DNA from: DAOUBP01 sp034432655 | Lineage (GTDB): Bacteria; Chloroflexota; Anaerolineae; CG2-30-64-16 | Length of the DNA: 64,000 bases | Reading direction: 5' to 3' | Assembly: GCA_034432655.1 (NCBI GenBank) | Contig: DAOUBP010000162.1 | Location: 33,349 to 97,348, forward strand | In this document: positions 53,395 through 61,970 of the stretch, piece by piece | Layout: each line of letters opens with the position of its first letter | Position numbering within the stretch: position 1 is the stretch's first letter | Translations under genes and position numbers: made by a program | Notes under the pieces: generated by a model | Databases searched by the model: none | What the model was told of the DNA's origin: nothing | The model's input: the letters and a program-made list of their open reading frames with translations, nothing else

Positions 53395-54711
53395 TCAGTG
53401 CCTGCCGTTTCCTTTCTTGCCGTTCTCGTACGACATCTCCAGCAGCTCCACCACGTGCATCACCCGGGCGTTGAGGCCCGCTTTGCGCGCGCCGGCGATC
53501 AGTTGCATGTGGCAGCCGGTGTTGCTGGCCACGATCACCTCCGCGCCGGTGGCCGCGATGTCTGCCATTTTGGCCTCCAACACCTGATCGGCCGTCTCGG
53601 AGTGCACGATGTTGTAGACCCCGGCGCTGCCGCAGCAACGATCGGGCATGCGCAGCTCCACCAGTTCCAGGCCGGGGATCAGCCGGAGCAGGGCGCGCGG
53701 CTGCTGGATCACCTTCTGGGCGTGGCGCAGATGGCACGAGTCGGAGTAGGTGGCACGCACCTTGACCACGCCGGTCGGCCGCTCGCGCAGATTCTCGAAC
53801 AGGAACTCGTTGATGTCCTTCACCTTCCTGGCGAACAGCTTTGCCTTCTCGGCGTAGATCGGGTCATCGTGGAACAGCCCTTCGTACTCGTCCTTGAGGG
53901 TCGCGCCGCAGCCGCCCGCGTTGTTGATGATCGCGTCGTAGTCATCAGCCAGGAAAGCGTCAATGTTCTTGCGCGCCAGCTCGCGCGCCAGGTCTTCCTC
54001 GCCGATGTGCAACTGCGCCGCGCCGCAACAGGTCTGGCCGGCCGGGAAGTGGACCTCGAAGCCGTTCCGTTGCAGCACGCGGATGGAGGCCTCGTTCACC
54101 TGCGCCAGGAACGCCTCTTGAATGCAGCCGATGAAGAATGCCACCTTTCCGCGCTTCTCGCCCATAGCCGGCGCCGGCTGGCTGTAGTCGCGGTACTTCG
54201 GCGTGATGGGCGGCAAGATCGCCTCGGCGGCCTTCAGCGGCCGGGGCAGGAAGTTGAGCTTGCGCACCAGCTTTTGCAGGCCAGTGACCTCGTACAGCCA
54301 CAGCAACCTGGCCATCAACTTCAGCCGGCCCACGTGCGGCATCACCTGGCGCAACGCCAGCCAACGGATGGCGCGTTCGACAACGCCCGGCCGGCGATGG
54401 CGCTCCAACGCTACCTTGGTGGTCTCGATCAGCCGGGCATACTTGACCCCGGAAGGGCAGGCGGTCTGACACGCCAGACATGACAGGCAGAGATTGATAT
54501 GGGTAGCGAATGTGTTGGTGAACTCGTCCGGCCCGATCCGGCCTTCGGAGGCCGCGCGCATCAGCGCAATCCGGCCGCGCGGGGCATCCATCTCGGTGCC
54601 GAAGACGTCGTAGGTCGGACACGCCTGCAAACACAAACCGCAATGGATGCACTGCGTCACCAGGGCCTTGAATTCAGGTGTGGCCAGTTCCGGCAAAACA
54701 GCTGCACTCAT
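53395..54711 (-). CDS. glcF: Glycolate oxidase iron-sulfur subunit
   Basis: A 438-residue protein from ATG 54711 with AAGGAG 7 bases upstream. Two 4Fe-4S motifs, CIHCGLCLQACP and CLSCLACQTACP, lie in the first 100 residues. Two CCG domains follow, including QTCCGAAQL with NAGGCGATL, and DRCCGSAGVYN with SNTGCHMQL. It accepts electrons from GlcD-GlcE and passes them to the quinone pool or another carrier. It sits between lutC and glcDE. Confidence 0.95.
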   Translation of the reverse strand: MSAAVLPELATPEFKALVTQCIHCGLCLQACPTYDVFGTEMDAPRGRIALMRAASEGRIGPDEFTNTFATHINLCLSCLACQTACPSGVKYARLIETTKVALERHRRPGVVERAIRWLALRQVMPHVGRLKLMARLLWLYEVTGLQKLVRKLNFLPRPLKAAEAILPPITPKYRDYSQPAPAMGEKRGKVAFFIGCIQEAFLAQVNEASIRVLQRNGFEVHFPAGQTCCGAAQLHIGEEDLARELARKNIDAFLADDYDAIINNAGGCGATLKDEYEGLFHDDPIYAEKAKLFARKVKDINEFLFENLRERPTGVVKVRATYSDSCHLRHAQKVIQQPRALLRLIPGLELVELRMPDRCCGSAGVYNIVHSETADQVLEAKMADIAATGAEVIVASNTGCHMQLIAGARKAGLNARVMHVVELLEMSYENGKKGNGRH

Positions 54712-54763
54712 ACCGTACTCCTTTGTACACAACATATGGTGATGTTCATCCCGGGGTGATTTC

Positions 54764-55408
54764 TCACTCCTGCGGCAGCGCCCACACGTACAGGGCCTGT
54801 GGCCCGTGCACGCCGATGGTCACCGTCAGCTCGATGTCGGCCGTGCGGCTGGGGCCGGTGACGAAGACGAAGTAGCCCTGACCTTTGACTTCGGCAAACG
54901 CCGGCGACAGGTCGGCGCGCAGGACGTCCGGCGGCAGCAACGCCAGGTGAACACGCGGCAACAGTGAAACCATGCGCGGCCGATCGGCAGTCCCCCGCAG
55001 CAACAGGGTGCCGGTCTCCGGAAAAGCCGCGTCCACGCCGGTCACCCCCAAATCGCAGGCTGCCAACGCCTCCTTGCCGGCATAGGGCGACACGATCTCA
55101 ACGCCCAGGTCGGCCAGGAGGCGCTCAACGCCCAACGCCTTCAGCTCCGGCGTCTGCCAGCAGGCCGCCTTCTTGATCCCCTCGGCCTGCACCAGGCCGG
55201 CCAGGGCGAGAGGCAGGCCACCCGGCAGCAGGACCTGCGTCTTGCCCCCTACCTTGCCGATCTCGTCCAACAACATCTCCAGCTCGGCCTTTGGGTCCCC
55301 GGGCTGCCGCGGCGGGACGCGCGCAGAAGCGGGGATGGGGGACACCTGGGCCCCGGCCGGCCGGCCCAGCGCAGCACGAATGTCTGAGAGAATGGTGTCT
55401 CGGCTCAT
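54764..55408 (-). CDS. lutC: LutC/YkgG-type lactate utilisation protein
   Basis: A 214-residue LUD-domain protein from ATG 55408 with GGAGG 6 bases upstream. It has GVTGVDAAFPETGTLLLRG, LLPRVHLALLPPDVL and the C-terminal FVTGPSRTADIELTVTIGVH followed by GPQALYVW, all typical of LutC. It is required with LutA and LutB for L-lactate oxidation. It is downstream of lutB by 16 bases. Confidence 0.94.
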   Translation of the reverse strand: MSRDTILSDIRAALGRPAGAQVSPIPASARVPPRQPGDPKAELEMLLDEIGKVGGKTQVLLPGGLPLALAGLVQAEGIKKAACWQTPELKALGVERLLADLGVEIVSPYAGKEALAACDLGVTGVDAAFPETGTLLLRGTADRPRMVSLLPRVHLALLPPDVLRADLSPAFAEVKGQGYFVFVTGPSRTADIELTVTIGVHGPQALYVWALPQE

Positions 55409-55424
55409 GATATACCTCCGCTGA

Positions 55425-56945
55425 TCACCGCCGGCGCTTGAGCAACCATGCAACCAACCCGATCGCGGCGGCTGCCAGCGCAAGGCCGCCCGCGCGACGG
55501 TTCTGCATCGCCCGCCGGCCCTCCGGCGTGCGCGCTCGCCACCACTGCCGGAAGTCGGCGCTGAACGCCGGGAACGGCCGCGCCATGGTCCAGCGGTTCA
55601 CCGGCGGCGGCAGCGCGGGCAACCAGCCGTCCCGCCGCAGCGGCGCCTGAGCGACCTTCAGCAGCTGTGTGCCAAGCTCGTAAAACCAGGGCAGCCGAAA
55701 GGCCAGCCCGCCAACGCCGGCCGCGGCCCGGATGGCTGGCGGCGCCGACGGCGCTTCCACCTGATCCCCCTCTACCACCCGCCGCCGGAGCTGGATCAGG
55801 ATCTCCGGGATGGGGATCTTGACCGGGCAATACTCCGCGCATGCGCCGCACAGGGACGAGGCAAAGGGCAGGTCGCCGGCCACCTTGCCGCCCAGCAGTT
55901 GCGGCGAGAGGATCGCGCCGATCGGGCCGGAATAGGCGAAACCGTACGCGTGCCCACCAACGTGATTGTACACAGGACAGACGTTCAGGCAAACACCGCA
56001 CCGGATGCACAACAGCGTCTCGCGCGTGGTCTTGTCCTTCAAAATACGGGTGCGGCCGTTGTCCAGCAGCACCAGATGGAACTCCTGCGGGCCGCCTTCG
56101 CCGTCGCTGCCGCGCGGGCCGGTGATAAACGAAGTGTAGCACGACATCTTCTGGCCCGTGGCGCTGCGCGGCAGCAGCTTCAGCAGCACGTTCAGGCTTT
56201 CCATGTCGGGCACCACCTTGTCAATGCCCACTACAGCCACGTGTAGGGGCGGCAGGGTGGTGCACATACGGCCGTTCCCTTCATTGCTCACGATGACCAG
56301 CGTGCCGGTCTCGGCTACCAGAAAGTTGGCACCGGAAATGCCCATATCGGCCTGCAGGAAGGCCTCACGCAGGGTGCGCCGGGCGATCGCGGCCAGCGCA
56401 AAGGGATCCGGCGGTGCGTCCACCCCCAACTTTGCGGTGAAAAGTCGGGCGATGCCCTCTTTCGTCAGGTGCACCGCCGGGACGATGATGTGCGACGGCC
56501 CTACCCCTGCCAGCTGGATGATGAACTCGCCCAGGTCGGTCTCCAGGACGGTGATGCCGGCGTCGGCCAGCGCGTGATTGAGGCCGATCTCCTCGGTGGC
56601 CATGCTCTTGACCTTGACCGCGCGTTTCACGCCGTGCTGGAGGGCAATCTCCAGGACGATGCGATTGGCCTCGGCCGCGTCGCGCGCCCAGTGGACATGG
56701 CCTCCGGCCGCGGTCACCTGCTGCTCCAACACGGTCAGATAGTGATCCAGATGGTTCAAGGTGTGCAGCCGGATATCGTGGCCGGCTTGACGGAGCTGCT
56801 GCCAGCGCTCATCCCCGATCACGTTGACGACGCTGGCGCGCGTGCCCAGGAAACGGGAGGTCGCCTTACGCACCGAGGCCGGCATCTCCGGCCGCACGGC
56901 CTGCACGTTGGCCCGGAAATCAATATGCGTGGGTATCTCGCTCAT
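55425..56945 (-). CDS. lutB: LutB-type iron-sulfur lactate utilisation protein with C-terminal anchor
   Basis: A 506-residue LutB/YkgF protein. An N-terminal LUD domain (to about 300; GISGANFLVAETGTLVIVSN) is followed by two 4Fe-4S motifs, CIRCGVCLNVCPVYN and CGACAEYCPVKIP. The C-terminus, unlike most LutB proteins, ends in a single hydrophobic helix and basic tail (LALAAAAIGLVAWLLKRRR), which would attach the complex to the membrane. It starts 4 bases after the lutA stop. Confidence 0.94.
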   Translation of the reverse strand: MSEIPTHIDFRANVQAVRPEMPASVRKATSRFLGTRASVVNVIGDERWQQLRQAGHDIRLHTLNHLDHYLTVLEQQVTAAGGHVHWARDAAEANRIVLEIALQHGVKRAVKVKSMATEEIGLNHALADAGITVLETDLGEFIIQLAGVGPSHIIVPAVHLTKEGIARLFTAKLGVDAPPDPFALAAIARRTLREAFLQADMGISGANFLVAETGTLVIVSNEGNGRMCTTLPPLHVAVVGIDKVVPDMESLNVLLKLLPRSATGQKMSCYTSFITGPRGSDGEGGPQEFHLVLLDNGRTRILKDKTTRETLLCIRCGVCLNVCPVYNHVGGHAYGFAYSGPIGAILSPQLLGGKVAGDLPFASSLCGACAEYCPVKIPIPEILIQLRRRVVEGDQVEAPSAPPAIRAAAGVGGLAFRLPWFYELGTQLLKVAQAPLRRDGWLPALPPPVNRWTMARPFPAFSADFRQWWRARTPEGRRAMQNRRAGGLALAAAAIGLVAWLLKRRR

Positions 56946-56949
56946 CGCC

Positions 56950-57681
56950 CTACTCCTGCGCCGCCAGTATCTGGATCAAATGCATGGGGCGGACGGGGGA
57001 ACCTGCCTTGTGTAAACCACCGGCAATGTTCATCAGGCAACCCGGCTCGCCCACCACCACCACTTCCGCGCCGCTGGCCATGATGTTGCGCACTTTGTCT
57101 TCCATCATCGCGCGCGATACTTCGGGGTAGATCACGCTGAAAATGCCGCCGAAGCCGCAACAGATCTCCTCTTCGGGCAGGGGGATCAGCTCGATGCCGC
57201 GCACCGCCTGCAACAGCCGCTTCGGCTCCTCGCGCAGCCCCAGCCCACGCAAGATATGGCACGAAGCATGATAGGTGACCTTGTGGGGGAAGCGCGCGCC
57301 GACATCGGTCACGCCCAGCACCTTCGTCAGGAACTCGCTGAACTCGAAGGTGCGGGTGGCGACCTCCTCGGCAACGGCGTGCTCGGGCGTGCCGGCCGGA
57401 AACAGCTCCGGATAACGGTGGCGGACGAACTCCGCGCATGAGCCGGAAGGCGCAACGATATAGCCGTCAGTCGGGCCGAAGACCTTCAACCATTGCCGGG
57501 CCGGGCCCACCGTCTGGCTCTGCAGGCCGCTGTTGTAAAACGGCTGGCCGCAACACGTCTGGCCTTCCGGCAGCTCGCACTGCAGGCCCAGCCGCTCCAG
57601 GACCGTCACCATGTCCCGCAAGACGGGCGAAAAGAAGTTCTCGCCCAGACAGGTGATGAAGAGTTGCACCTTTTTTGTCAT
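56950..57681 (-). CDS. lutA: LutA-type lactate utilisation protein
   Basis: A 243-residue protein from ATG 57681 with GGAGAG upstream; the apparent upstream extension to 58299 is the antisense-like frame of the transporter gene and is discarded. Two CCG domains are seen: GQTCCGQPFYN with PSGSCAEFV, and EEICCGFGGIFS with GEPGCLMN. It forms the LutABC L-lactate oxidation complex with the next two genes. It lies 11 bases after the Nramp-fold transporter. Confidence 0.95.
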   Translation of the reverse strand: MTKKVQLFITCLGENFFSPVLRDMVTVLERLGLQCELPEGQTCCGQPFYNSGLQSQTVGPARQWLKVFGPTDGYIVAPSGSCAEFVRHRYPELFPAGTPEHAVAEEVATRTFEFSEFLTKVLGVTDVGARFPHKVTYHASCHILRGLGLREEPKRLLQAVRGIELIPLPEEEICCGFGGIFSVIYPEVSRAMMEDKVRNIMASGAEVVVVGEPGCLMNIAGGLHKAGSPVRPMHLIQILAAQE

Positions 57682-57692
57682 AGCTCTCTCCG

Positions 57693-59330
57693 CTAGAAGC
57701 CCAGGTAACCGGGTATGTTGAACAGGAAGCCGCGCCCCGGATCCGGCAGCACGCCGCCCATCAGCCAGAGATAAGAGAAGGAGCCGTAAAACAGCGCCAA
57801 TAAGACCAGGCAGATGCGGCGCCATAGGGGTGGCCGCAGCGCGGGGGGCAGCAGGGTGGTATTGATGCGCAGGACGTGCAGCCCCGCTATCACGAAGACC
57901 ACCCCGGCGATATTCGCGCCCACCTCCAGCAGGATGAGCGGCTCCACCAGGCGTAGGGCGATCACACCCCAGAGGACCAGGGCCAGGAGTGTGGAATAGT
58001 AGGCCGCGCGCACATCCCCGCCCCACCAGGCGCGCACATGCCGGCTGCCGGCCCACGCGATGTCGGTGACCGCCCGCGCCGTGCCGTCGAGGATATCCAG
58101 TTGGGTCTTGAACAGCACCCACGCCCCCAATAGCGCGACCAGGAACGTCAGTGCCACGCCCCCGCGAGCCGCCATGGCATCGGCCAGTTGCGCGGCGATG
58201 GCCGGGCCTGCCAGCTGCTGGCCCGGCGCCAGAAAGGTGGTGTAAAGCATGGCCAGCAAGGTCATCGCCAGCAACGCACCGCAGCCGAAGATAGCCCACT
58301 GATCAATCTGAGCGATGCGCCACCAACCGCGCCAGCGGGCCAGATTTTCGGGGGTAGTCGGAAAGATGGTGCCCACATGCGCCACAGGCCGCCGCCGGCC
58401 GCCGATCGCGGCAGGGATGTACCCCGACGAGCGGCTCATGCCATAGCCGCGATCGCGCACCCAGGACGACAGCATCAGATTCACCACGCCGCCCGCGCCC
58501 GAATAAGCCGCGAAAGCAGCGATCAAAAACCAATCCCCCCCTTGCGGCATAAAAACAAACGAGCGGCTATGAGGGGCAAAACCGACCAACCCGGCCAGCG
58601 CGGCCAGCCAGTTGGCGCCGGGGACGAAGATAATGCACAAGGCCAACAGAGTGCCCAGGATGAGGATCACCAACACCCAGTTCACTGCCTCCAATGTCCG
58701 CTCAATGTGCCGGCCAAAAGCCAGGATTGCCACGCAGCCCAGGAACGCAGCAGTAGCGATGGCTTGCAGGGTCCCGGCATCGGCCTGGCCGGCCAGGCGG
58801 CCGACGAACAGGTAGAAGATTGCGCCGGCTGCGGCGCCAGCCCAGCCCGGCCAGCCCACCTGCAGAAAGTATAACATGCCGTACACCCCGGCCCAGAATC
58901 GCCGGCCGGGCCAGGTGCGCATGAAACCCGTGAAGACCGGCTCACCGGTGTACATGGTGTAGCGCACCAGCTCGGTGTTCAGCACCGTCTGCAGGAAGAC
59001 CGCGACGAGGGTCACCCACAGCAGTGTCACACCGTAACGCACAAAAGCGGCCGGCCCCAGCAACCATTCCCCGCTGCCGATGGATACACCCAGGACGATC
59101 ACGCCGGGCCCGATGGCGGCCAGTGCACGGCCGCCGGCTAAAGGCGGGGGCGGGGGCAAGTCGTCCTCGGCCCACAGGGGCAGCTGGCCCGGGTGGCGCA
59201 GCAAAGGCTCCTGGCCGGTTTGCCCCTCCTCCGGCCCGGCGGTCCGGGCCAAGCAGGGGGACCAACGTTGTTGCCACATGAAGGCCTGAACCGCAGGAGT
59301 CGGCGACTCCTGGCGCGCAGAACGCTCCAT
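57693..59330 (-). CDS. Nramp-fold transporter lacking metal motifs (second copy)
   Basis: A protein of about 545 residues (ATG 59330; TTG 59339 also possible) with a Pro-rich N-terminal tail and about 11-12 helices. The first helix reads GPGVIVLGVSIGSGEWLLGP, where a metal-transporting Nramp has DPGN. The sixth-helix MPH motif is replaced by AYSGAGGVVNLMLSSW, followed by a conserved RDRGYGM loop. FKTQLDILDGTARAVTD is shared with the neighbour. It is next to lutABC, so a lactate, glycolate or other organic-acid substrate is inferred; divalent metal transport is unlikely. Confidence 0.82.
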   Translation of the reverse strand: MERSARQESPTPAVQAFMWQQRWSPCLARTAGPEEGQTGQEPLLRHPGQLPLWAEDDLPPPPPLAGGRALAAIGPGVIVLGVSIGSGEWLLGPAAFVRYGVTLLWVTLVAVFLQTVLNTELVRYTMYTGEPVFTGFMRTWPGRRFWAGVYGMLYFLQVGWPGWAGAAAGAIFYLFVGRLAGQADAGTLQAIATAAFLGCVAILAFGRHIERTLEAVNWVLVILILGTLLALCIIFVPGANWLAALAGLVGFAPHSRSFVFMPQGGDWFLIAAFAAYSGAGGVVNLMLSSWVRDRGYGMSRSSGYIPAAIGGRRRPVAHVGTIFPTTPENLARWRGWWRIAQIDQWAIFGCGALLAMTLLAMLYTTFLAPGQQLAGPAIAAQLADAMAARGGVALTFLVALLGAWVLFKTQLDILDGTARAVTDIAWAGSRHVRAWWGGDVRAAYYSTLLALVLWGVIALRLVEPLILLEVGANIAGVVFVIAGLHVLRINTTLLPPALRPPLWRRICLVLLALFYGSFSYLWLMGGVLPDPGRGFLFNIPGYLGF

Positions 59331-59356
59331 CGCTATCAATCGCCTATCGCCTTCGC

Positions 59357-59392
59357 GACACGGCCTCCCCGCCTGGACAGGGAGGCCGTGTC
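59357..59392 (-). repeat. 13-bp perfect hairpin between the two transporter genes
   Basis: GACACGGCCTCCC (59357-59369) and GGGAGGCCGTGTC (59380-59392) pair without mismatch around a 10-base loop. No T-tract follows on the minus strand. It probably marks an mRNA processing or stability point between the genes. Confidence 0.75.
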
Positions 59393-59432
59393 GAAGCAGG
59401 TCTGGCCCTGCCCGGTGCCAGTGGCCACGAAC

Positions 59433-60947
59433 TTAGAACTTCACCAACGGCGCACCGGTCACCGTGAAGACCACGAAGTTCACAAAGAAGAACCCGAAGA
59501 ACAACACGTTGGCGACCATCATCAGGTTGGCCCACCACGGCGCGCGCGCCGGCCGCGGCAGCTGACGGTTGAGATAGATCAACACCAACGGGTAGATGAT
59601 CGAAGCCAGGTTGGCCATGTTGGCCGAAATGCGCAGCAGGTCGGTGGGCAACGCCAGGTGGATGACCACGCTGATGATGATGATGAAGAGCACGGCCAGC
59701 GTGTAGTACGCGCGCCGGGCATCACCGTTGATCCACTTGCGCAGCCGGCCGCTCACAGCGATGGCCGAGTCGGCGGTGTTGCGCACCAGCATCTCCAGGA
59801 TGGTGGTCTGCGTCTTGAACAGGATCATGGCGCCCAGGAGCAGGATGAAGGGGAAGAAGAAGGCTCCCTTCTTGGCCAGCTCGGTGGCTGCGTACACCGG
59901 GATGTTGGCAGTGGTCGGCTCGCCCGCGCCAGGCATGCGGGTAAGCGCTACCACCAGGATGCTGGGCACGAACATGCCGATCATGGCGCCGATGAAGAAC
60001 ACGATCCACTGATCAATGACCAGATAGCGGAACCAGCGGTTCCACAACCTGGTGTTCTTCTCGCTTTCGCGGAAGGTTACACCAGAAGGCAAGACGTCCT
60101 TTTTCTCACCGCCGACCAGGCCTGAGAAGAAGCCCACCTTGTGGCCCATGCCGTAGCCGTGATCGCGGTAGTAGTTGATCAGCATGAAGTTCATGCCGGA
60201 GCCGAAGCCTGTGTAGCCGATGATGGACCCCAGGGTAGTGGCGTCAATGCCCTTGGGCGGCGCGCCGGGCACGACCGCGCTGAGCAATGCCTCGCCCCAC
60301 AACTTGGCAGGTGCGAAGATCAACGCCAGGATCGTCACCGTGCCCAGTGTGACGAACACCAGAACAGTGTCAATTAGCTCCAGGGTCCGCGCGATCTTCT
60401 TGCCGAACGTGTAGATGACCAGGGACAGGATCATCAGACCGATCGCGATCAAGCGCACGGTCTCGAGCTCGGCCACCGATTTCGAATTAAAGGTACGGCC
60501 CATAAACAGGGCAAAGATGCTCTGGCCGGCTGCCGAGGCCCAACCGCCCCAAATCCAGCCGAGATAAATGACGAACAGGGTCACGAGAATCCAGAAGCGA
60601 AAACCAGGAGGCGTGCGCGCAAAACCGACCACAGGGACCTCGCCAGTGGCGATGGTGTAACGCGCGTTCTCGACGTTGTAGAAAACTTGCAGGATGGCGG
60701 AGATGGTGATGAGCCAGCCGAGGCCGATGAACCCAAACCTGCCGAATGCCAGCGGGCCGAGCAGCCACTCGCCGCTGCCAAGGGACACGCCCAGGGCGAT
60801 CATGCTGGGCCCCAGCACCGCAGTGATCAGTTCCTTGGTGCCGATCTTGGGCTTGTTGAAGACCTCTTCAGGTGTAGGCAGGTCATCCAGGGGCAGCGGC
60901 GGCCTGCTGACACCGATCTGAAGGGTTTCCAGTTCTTTGGTAGCCAT
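59433..60947 (-). CDS. Nramp-fold transporter lacking metal motifs (first copy)
   Basis: A 504-residue membrane protein with a strong GGGAGGT before ATG 60947. Helix 1 has GPSMIALGVSLGSGEWLLGP. The region of helix 6 has GYTGFGSGMNFMLINYYRDHGYGM in place of MPHN, shown here as motif only through its conserved G-x-G, N, M and RDxGYGM. FKTQTTILEMLVRNTADSA matches the paralogue. The two copies share layout but are clearly diverged. It is the first gene of the lut/glc operon and has its own leader. Substrate unknown; an organic acid is inferred. Confidence 0.82.
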   Translation of the reverse strand: MATKELETLQIGVSRPPLPLDDLPTPEEVFNKPKIGTKELITAVLGPSMIALGVSLGSGEWLLGPLAFGRFGFIGLGWLITISAILQVFYNVENARYTIATGEVPVVGFARTPPGFRFWILVTLFVIYLGWIWGGWASAAGQSIFALFMGRTFNSKSVAELETVRLIAIGLMILSLVIYTFGKKIARTLELIDTVLVFVTLGTVTILALIFAPAKLWGEALLSAVVPGAPPKGIDATTLGSIIGYTGFGSGMNFMLINYYRDHGYGMGHKVGFFSGLVGGEKKDVLPSGVTFRESEKNTRLWNRWFRYLVIDQWIVFFIGAMIGMFVPSILVVALTRMPGAGEPTTANIPVYAATELAKKGAFFFPFILLLGAMILFKTQTTILEMLVRNTADSAIAVSGRLRKWINGDARRAYYTLAVLFIIIISVVIHLALPTDLLRISANMANLASIIYPLVLIYLNRQLPRPARAPWWANLMMVANVLFFGFFFVNFVVFTVTGAPLVKF

Positions 60948-61077
60948 GTAACCTCCCGAATCTGCGCTGATTTGGACCGACGGACGATGGAAGAAACAAG
61001 GCAGAAAAGGCTCTCACATCAAATCACGACGATAGGCACCTCCTTATAGACAGATGGGATCGAGAATGAGGTCGCCC

Positions 61078-61127
61078 GGGCAACGGGGAATAGAATCACG
61101 ATGAAGACAGCGATGACCCCGTTGCCC
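61078..61127. promoter_or_regulatory. 11-bp inverted repeat in the leader of the transporter-lut-glc operon
   Basis: GGGCAACGGGG (61078-61088) and CCCCGTTGCCC (61117-61127) are exact complements 28 bases apart, 130-180 bases upstream of ATG 60947. They could be a looped two-site operator, for instance for the adjacent NarL-like regulator, or a leader stem. The rest of the 276-base gap shows nothing else assignable. Confidence 0.5.
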
Positions 61128-61223
61128 AGCCTGAAGGATATTTTAGCGCGTGGCGCGAAGCAATGCTATTCCTCTTGAGGCAAAAAGAGAACGATTTCAA
61201 GAACGATTTGCGCACAAGAAGAA

Positions 61224-61898
61224 CTAGTTCTGAGGATCCGGGGGCGCCTGACGCACCCGCCGGGCCGCTTCTTGGCGGCTGGAAACCTGGAGCTTTTGCA
61301 GGAGGTTACGCACGTGCGCCTTCACAGTGTACAGGCTTACCGTCAGTTCCTGGGCGATCTCGCGGTCGCTGGCCCCGCGTGCGATCAAGGACAGCACCTC
61401 ACGTTCGCGCGGGGTCAAGCTGGCCAACGCCTCGTCAGCCGGCGCATTCGCCGGGGATGTGGCCAGCCGACGGAACTCGTTCAGCACACGCGCGGCCAAC
61501 CCGGGGCCGATGGCCGCCTCGCCGCGATGGGCCGCCCGGATCATCTCCACCAGCTGTCCGGCGCGGATGGTCTTCAGAAGATAGCCGTCAGCGCCGTTGC
61601 GGATCGCCTCAAACAGCTTATCGTCCTCGTCTCGCACCGTCAACATGACAATCCGGGTATCAGGGAGTTCTTGCTTGATCTGGCGCGTGGCCTCAACGCC
61701 GTCCACACCCGGCATGGTGATGTCCATCAGGATCACATCGGGGTGCAGTGCCCGCGCCATGACCAGTGCCTCCAACCCGTCGCTGGCCTCACCCACCACC
61801 TGGATGCCGGGTTGGGCATTCAAAATGTTTACCATGCCCTCGCGGAAGAGAGCGTGATCGTCCACCACCAGGACGTGTATCTTGTGCATGTTCATCAT
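61224..61898 (-). CDS. NarL/FixJ-family response regulator
   Basis: A 224-residue regulator. The receiver has DD at 13-14, phosphoacceptor D59 (ILMDITMPGVDG) and LKTIRAGQ with the conserved Lys. The C-terminal LuxR-type helix-turn-helix contains LTPREREVLSLIARGASDRE and SLYTVKAHVRNLLQKL. Several close ATGs exist at the start. It follows the sensor kinase gene and lies directly upstream of the transporter-lut-glc operon, which it may control. Confidence 0.94.
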   Translation of the reverse strand: MMNMHKIHVLVVDDHALFREGMVNILNAQPGIQVVGEASDGLEALVMARALHPDVILMDITMPGVDGVEATRQIKQELPDTRIVMLTVRDEDDKLFEAIRNGADGYLLKTIRAGQLVEMIRAAHRGEAAIGPGLAARVLNEFRRLATSPANAPADEALASLTPREREVLSLIARGASDREIAQELTVSLYTVKAHVRNLLQKLQVSSRQEAARRVRQAPPDPQN

Positions 61899-61970
61899 CT
61901 CGTCCTGACAAAGGGCTCTTTTGACGTGCCGGGCACTTTGAAGCGCCTGGCACCTGGAAGAGATCTCACG

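Noticed and set aside
57682..58299. Long N-terminal extension of lutA
   Set aside because: It is an out-of-frame reading of the transporter gene; ATG 57681 with GGAGAG gives the normal LutA length.
59357..59392. Intrinsic terminator between transporter genes
   Set aside because: The stem is strong, but no T-tract follows on the minus strand.
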